DNA of 6,803 nucleotides from CG2-30-40-21 sp043806395 (lineage in GTDB: Bacteria; UBA9089; CG2-30-40-21). Shown piece after piece: positions 4,847 to 6,803 of the stretch (the first letter of the stretch is position 1; each line of letters starts with the position of its first letter). The position numbers and the translations under genes were made by a program. The stretch is taken from NCBI GenBank assembly GCA_043806395.1, contig JAZDHC010000034.1, forward strand, positions 1 to 6,803, read 5' to 3'. A model generated the notes under the pieces. That model searched no databases. It was not told the origin of the DNA and saw nothing but the letters and a program-made list of their open reading frames with translations.

Positions 4847-5617
4847 ATGAACATATCGGTGATAATTATTACCCATAATGAGGAAAAAAATATATTGGCA
4901 TGCTTGTCCAGTGTTAAATGGGCAAATGAGCTATTGGTGGTGGATGCCGTTAGCACAGACAATACAAAAAAACTTGCAGAGGAATTTGGCGCCAAGGTTT
5001 TTCAAGCAGAGTGGCAGGGATATGGCAAGCAGAAGAATTATGCCTTGAGTCTTGCTAATGGTGATTGGATACTCTCACTTGATGCTGATGAACGGGTAAC
5101 ACCAGAATTGGCTGAAGAGATTCAAGCAGTGGTGCAAAATTCCCAAATGGATGGCTATCAAATTTCTCGTAAAGCATACTTCCTATGCAAGTGGATCAGG
5201 CATAGCGGGTGGTATCCAGATTATTGTTTAAGGCTTTTTCGAAAGGATAAAGCCAGATTTGTGGAGAAACCAGTGCATGAATTCGTGGAATTAGACGGCA
5301 AGAGGGATCAATTAAAGGGTGCATTGCTTCATTATACAGACACATGTCTGGAGCATTATCTCCATAAACTCTGTTGCTATACCACTCTGGCGGCAAATGA
5401 ACTTGTAACAAAGAACAAAAAGGCATCGCTTGGGGATATTATTATCAGGCCATTGTTTATCTTTATAAAGATGTATATTTTGAAGAAGGGATGGATGGAT
5501 GGGATGCATGGGTTTATTCTGGCTGTTCTTTCATCATTTTATGTTTTTGTGAAATATGCTAAGTTGTGGGAAAAGGGGATTGCTTGCCACGGAGATACGG
5601 AGAAAAAGCAGAAATAA
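4847..5617 (+). CDS. Family 2 glycosyltransferase, WaaE/KdtX-like
   Basis: This is a GT-A fold glycosyltransferase of the type that adds a sugar to lipopolysaccharide core or another surface glycan, acting at the inner face of the cytoplasmic membrane. It opens with SVIIITHNEEKNI (4-16), then LLVVDAVSTDNT (29-40, usually VVDSGSTDGT), and the metal/nucleotide-binding DADE (79-82). WaaE-type features follow: SGWYPDYCLRLFRK (120-133), KPVHEFVELDG (141-151), LLHYTD (160-165), and the C-terminal stretch ILKKGWMDGMHGFILAVLSSFYVFVKYAKL, a probable membrane-associating helix. ATG 4847 has GGGAGG 7 nt upstream. The last 11 or so residues (ACHGDTEKKQK) and the stop are encoded by the repeat starting at 5586, so the original 3' end was probably replaced. 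The exact donor and acceptor cannot be told. Confidence 0.93.
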   Translation: MNISVIIITHNEEKNILACLSSVKWANELLVVDAVSTDNTKKLAEEFGAKVFQAEWQGYGKQKNYALSLANGDWILSLDADERVTPELAEEIQAVVQNSQMDGYQISRKAYFLCKWIRHSGWYPDYCLRLFRKDKARFVEKPVHEFVELDGKRDQLKGALLHYTDTCLEHYLHKLCCYTTLAANELVTKNKKASLGDIIIRPLFIFIKMYILKKGWMDGMHGFILAVLSSFYVFVKYAKLWEKGIACHGDTEKKQK

Positions 5618-5700
5618 TCCCCTTGAGAGGGCAGGTGCAAGACCTGCCCCTACGACGGAGTATGTTCTTCTCAGCAATCCTCTTCGTTCTCTGCGGTTAA
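5586..5700. repeat. Composite intergenic repeat with nested hairpin
   Basis: The left edge (5586-5612) carries tandem CGGAG units (CCACGGAGATACGGAGA). The right edge (5667-5700) ends TTCTCTGCGGTTAA, which resembles a diverged reverse complement of the left edge. Between them lies a separate GC-rich hairpin (5629-5649). This looks like one repeat family inserted within another. The left edge overlaps the end of the glycosyltransferase gene and supplies its stop codon. The open frame crossing it (5556-5789, plus) has no support as a gene. Confidence 0.6.
5629..5649. repeat. Perfect 8-bp hairpin GGGCAGGT/ACCTGCCC
   Basis: GGGCAGGT (5629-5636) and ACCTGCCC (5642-5649) pair perfectly around a 5-nt loop. 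It begins 12 nt after the glycosyltransferase stop. A weak role in ending or protecting that transcript is possible, but no U-run follows, so it is not a standard terminator. Confidence 0.7.
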
Positions 5701-5740
5701 TTATGGTAATTTTTGCAAGTATATTCCTTTATATCCTTAC

Positions 5741-5767
5741 TTCTGATACGGTCGTAGCGTATCAGAA
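5741..5767. promoter_or_regulatory. Perfect 10-bp inverted repeat beside the toxin-antitoxin promoter
   Basis: TTCTGATACG (5741-5750) and CGTATCAGAA (5758-5767) are exact reverse complements with a 7-nt spacer. The repeat ends 7 nt before the -35 box of the toxin-antitoxin promoter. It could be an operator for the ribbon-helix-helix antitoxin, an upstream activator site or a structural repeat. No U-run follows on either strand, so a terminator is unlikely. Confidence 0.6.
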
Positions 5768-5774
5768 AAAGGTG

Positions 5775-5803
5775 TTGACAGGTATTTAATTTTATTGTAT
5801 AAT
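5775..5803 (+). promoter_or_regulatory. Consensus sigma-70 promoter of the toxin-antitoxin operon
   Basis: TTGACA (5775-5780) and TATAAT (5798-5803) both match consensus in full, with the optimal 17-nt spacer. The toxin ATG lies 42 nt after the -10. A promoter this strong is usually held down by a repressor, which fits autoregulation by the antitoxin. Confidence 0.9.
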
Positions 5804-5845
5804 TAGTCATAAAGTTAGCTGAAATTTCGCCTCAAGGATTTTATT

Positions 5846-6130
5846 ATGATTATCACTGAAGTTATTTGGAAAGAGGAATTTGTTAAGAAGATTGAAAGCA
5901 AACACAAGGTGACTACTTTTGAGGTAGAAGAAGTTTTACGAGATAAAAGGAAAGTCCGTTGTATGACAAAGGGAGATGTTAAAGGAGAAAATGTATATTT
6001 ATCCTTGGGACAAACTAATACAGGACGCTATCTTTCTGTATTCTTTATTTTGAAAAAGAATCACAGTGTATTACCTATTAGTGCCCGTGATATGGACAAT
6101 AAAGAAAGGAGGCAATATGAACGCAAATAG
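5846..6130 (+). CDS. BrnT-like toxin of a type II toxin-antitoxin pair
   Basis: BrnT toxins are small RelE-fold ribonucleases that arrest translation. This 94-residue protein has the family's size and its C-terminal signature, LPISARDMDNKERRQYERK (76-94), preceded by a YLSLGQTNTGRYLSVFFILKK strand region (51-71). The N-terminal part (WKEEFVKKIESKHKVTTFEVEEVL) corresponds to the helix that reads KHGVSFEEA in classic BrnT, but it is diverged, so this is a distant subfamily. ATG 5846 has AAGGA (5834-5838) 7 nt upstream. The toxin comes first and overlaps the antitoxin by 14 nt, the gene order of brnTA. The antitoxin's Shine-Dalgarno lies inside the ERR codons. I infer the activity from the family; no catalytic residue was verified. 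Confidence 0.78.
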   Translation: MIITEVIWKEEFVKKIESKHKVTTFEVEEVLRDKRKVRCMTKGDVKGENVYLSLGQTNTGRYLSVFFILKKNHSVLPISARDMDNKERRQYERK

Positions 6131-6392
6131 TAAAAAAAATGCAATTCCTATGCACTTTAGAAGTGAAGAAGCCGCAAGCAAGTTTTGGGATACACATTCT
6201 GCCGCCGATTATTGGGACGAAATGGAAGAAGTAGAAATGGAATTTGATATTAAGAAACATACATTTCTGGTACCTCTAAATGATCGAATTTACCAATTAG
6301 TTAGACAACGAGCAGAAGCAGAACATGCTACAATCGAGCATATAGTGAATATCCTGTTGGATCGCAATTTGACAGGAACAATAGCATCATAG
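6117..6392 (+). CDS. CopG/BrnA-like ribbon-helix-helix antitoxin
   Basis: This is a 91-residue partner of the upstream toxin. The N-terminal half has the pattern of CopG-type antitoxins, PMHFRSEEAASKFWDTHSAADYWDEMEE (11-38), an acidic segment that likely wraps the toxin. The C-terminal half (KKHTFLVPLNDRIYQLVRQR, then AEAEHATIEHIVNILLDR) fits a strand-helix-helix DNA-binding fold. The frame is open from 6066, but ATG 6117 is chosen because AAAGGAGG (6105-6112) lies 4 nt upstream and the domain starts just after it. Translation should be coupled to the toxin gene. It probably represses the promoter at 5775-5803, perhaps through the inverted repeat at 5741-5767. Confidence 0.82.
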   Translation: MNANSKKNAIPMHFRSEEAASKFWDTHSAADYWDEMEEVEMEFDIKKHTFLVPLNDRIYQLVRQRAEAEHATIEHIVNILLDRNLTGTIAS

Positions 6393-6402
6393 TTTGAATT
6401 AT

Positions 6403-6435
6403 GGTAACTACTCAGATAAAGGAATTTGCCACAGA
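6403..6435 (+). repeat. 33-nt dispersed repeat, copy 2 (points right)
   Basis: It matches 108-140 (minus strand) at 30 of 33 positions. It starts GGTAACTACTCAG and ends CCACAGA, and begins 10 nt after the antitoxin stop. Like copy 1, it is followed on its outward side by a palindrome of short units (6483-6582). The two copies are thus mirror images about 6.3 kb apart. Confidence 0.8.
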
Positions 6436-6482
6436 GAAACAGAGGAATTAACAGCAATCAGGAAAAAGAAACCACACTATTC

Positions 6483-6582
6483 AGCCACGAATTACACGAA
6501 TGAACACGAATGAGAAGAGAATAACAATTCTACTGAATTTTGGAAAAGAAAAATTCGTGTAAATTCGTGTTCATTCGTGGCT
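6483..6582. repeat. Palindromic intergenic repeat with CACGAAT units
   Basis: The left arm (6483-6511) and right arm (6553-6582) each contain three CACGAAT units (ATTCGTG on the right) spaced 9-10 nt apart, and they pair with one gap and a few mismatches around a 41-nt AT-rich centre. The architecture is that of 6-92 with a different unit sequence. It may act as a transcription barrier downstream of the toxin-antitoxin operon, though no U-run is present. Confidence 0.8.
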
Positions 6583-6596
6583 AAAAATCTCCGTAT

Positions 6597-6779
6597 TCAG
6601 CAGGGTAGGAGATCTGTATTTTTAAGGAGATAAACTAAAATGGCAGTGGATATGATGATGAAAATGTGTTGGTTCATTGGGAATCGTAATTTTTCATTCA
6701 ATAATTTAGCGACTTTTCCGTATTCGTGAGGCGGTATCTCCACCCCAGATACAGAGGTTTTTTTAGGCATAAAAGGCAA
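6597..6779 (-). CDS. Doubtful 60-residue ORF of unknown function
   Basis: This is the only sizeable frame in the last 220 nt. It would encode a polar part (KKTSVSGVEIPPHEYGKVAK, then LLNEKL) followed by a hydrophobic helix (HIFIIISTAILVYLLKN, residues 38-54). The start would be TTG 6779 or ATG 6770, and neither has a good ribosome-binding site. A TAG lies in frame just upstream, so it is not the tail of a longer gene beyond the window. I recognise no family; it may be a relic or chance. Confidence 0.18.
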   Translation of the reverse strand: MPFMPKKTSVSGVEIPPHEYGKVAKLLNEKLRFPMNQHIFIIISTAILVYLLKNTDLLPC

Positions 6780-6803
6780 CTCAAGATTATCCTACTTAAT
6801 CAC

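Noticed and set aside
4597..4995. Minus-strand 132-codon ORF across the divergent promoter region
   Set aside because: It runs antiparallel through the start of the glycosyltransferase and the promoters, has no ribosome-binding site and no recognisable domain.
5556..5789. Plus-strand 77-codon ORF after the glycosyltransferase, ending in a hydrophobic stretch
   Set aside because: It overlaps the glycosyltransferase, crosses two repeat elements and has no ribosome-binding site; the hydrophobicity comes from AT-rich intergenic sequence.
6066..6116. Longer N-terminal start for the antitoxin (17 extra residues)
   Set aside because: The extension lies wholly within toxin codons, while ATG 6117 has a strong AAAGGAGG just upstream.
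108..6435. Whole window as one transposon bounded by terminal inverted repeats
   Set aside because: No transposase or integrase is present, the enclosed genes include the housekeeping gene ruvB, and related repeat elements occur throughout the window.
6636..6730. Plus-strand 29-codon ORF starting MAVDMMMKM, with an upstream AAGGAG
   Set aside because: The spacing to the ATG is long (about 10 nt), it has a repetitive Met-rich start and no similarity I recognise.

Overview
The window looks like chromosomal DNA of an uncultured, AT-rich, Gram-negative-type bacterium. Evidence for an outer envelope is a signal-peptide-bearing Wza-type polysaccharide export protein beside a bacterial tyrosine kinase and a WaaE-like glycosyltransferase. 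The density of short palindromic intergenic repeats is like that of many metagenome-assembled genomes from candidate phyla, Planctomycetes and Nitrospirae. I cannot place the organism more precisely from this sequence.

Layout, left to right. (1) 1-140: a long palindromic repeat built of 9-nt units, then a 33-nt dispersed repeat pointing left. (2) 179-1174: an intact ruvB, the Holliday-junction branch-migration motor. (3) About 1217-2729: a graveyard of broken genes. It holds an internal clpB fragment behind an 11-nt tandem duplication, and an AlbA_2 (Schlafen-like) ATP-binding protein that seems to have lost its ATPase core by an in-frame deletion. An ATGA overlap leads into a 33-codon stub resembling the start of DUF499 AAA+ proteins, followed by a 55-nt three-way-junction element and an unrecognised ORF. 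I read this as the decayed remains of a transferred or defence-type operon. (4) 2673-4658, minus strand: export protein, BY-kinase and archease, from a strong sigma-70 promoter. Both envelope genes start with TTG, and archease overlaps the tyrosine-rich 3' end of the kinase gene. (5) 4847-5617, plus strand: the glycosyltransferase, divergent from (4), with a repeat forming its 3' end. (6) 5586-5845: nested repeats, a perfect 10-bp inverted repeat and a consensus promoter. (7) 5846-6392: a two-gene BrnT-like toxin and CopG/BrnA-like antitoxin module. (8) 6403-6582: a second copy of the 33-nt repeat, pointing right, then another palindrome. 6583-6803 holds at most one doubtful small ORF.

The export protein, kinase and glycosyltransferase plausibly serve one surface-polysaccharide pathway; the two directions share an 11-nt promoter core. 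RuvB, archease and the toxin-antitoxin pair are functionally separate. The most unusual features are the repeat architecture (a mirrored pair of motif-plus-palindrome units at the window ends, with a third 12-nt match in a 5' leader) and the truncated operon with its in-frame excision. I see no intact, clearly new multi-gene system.
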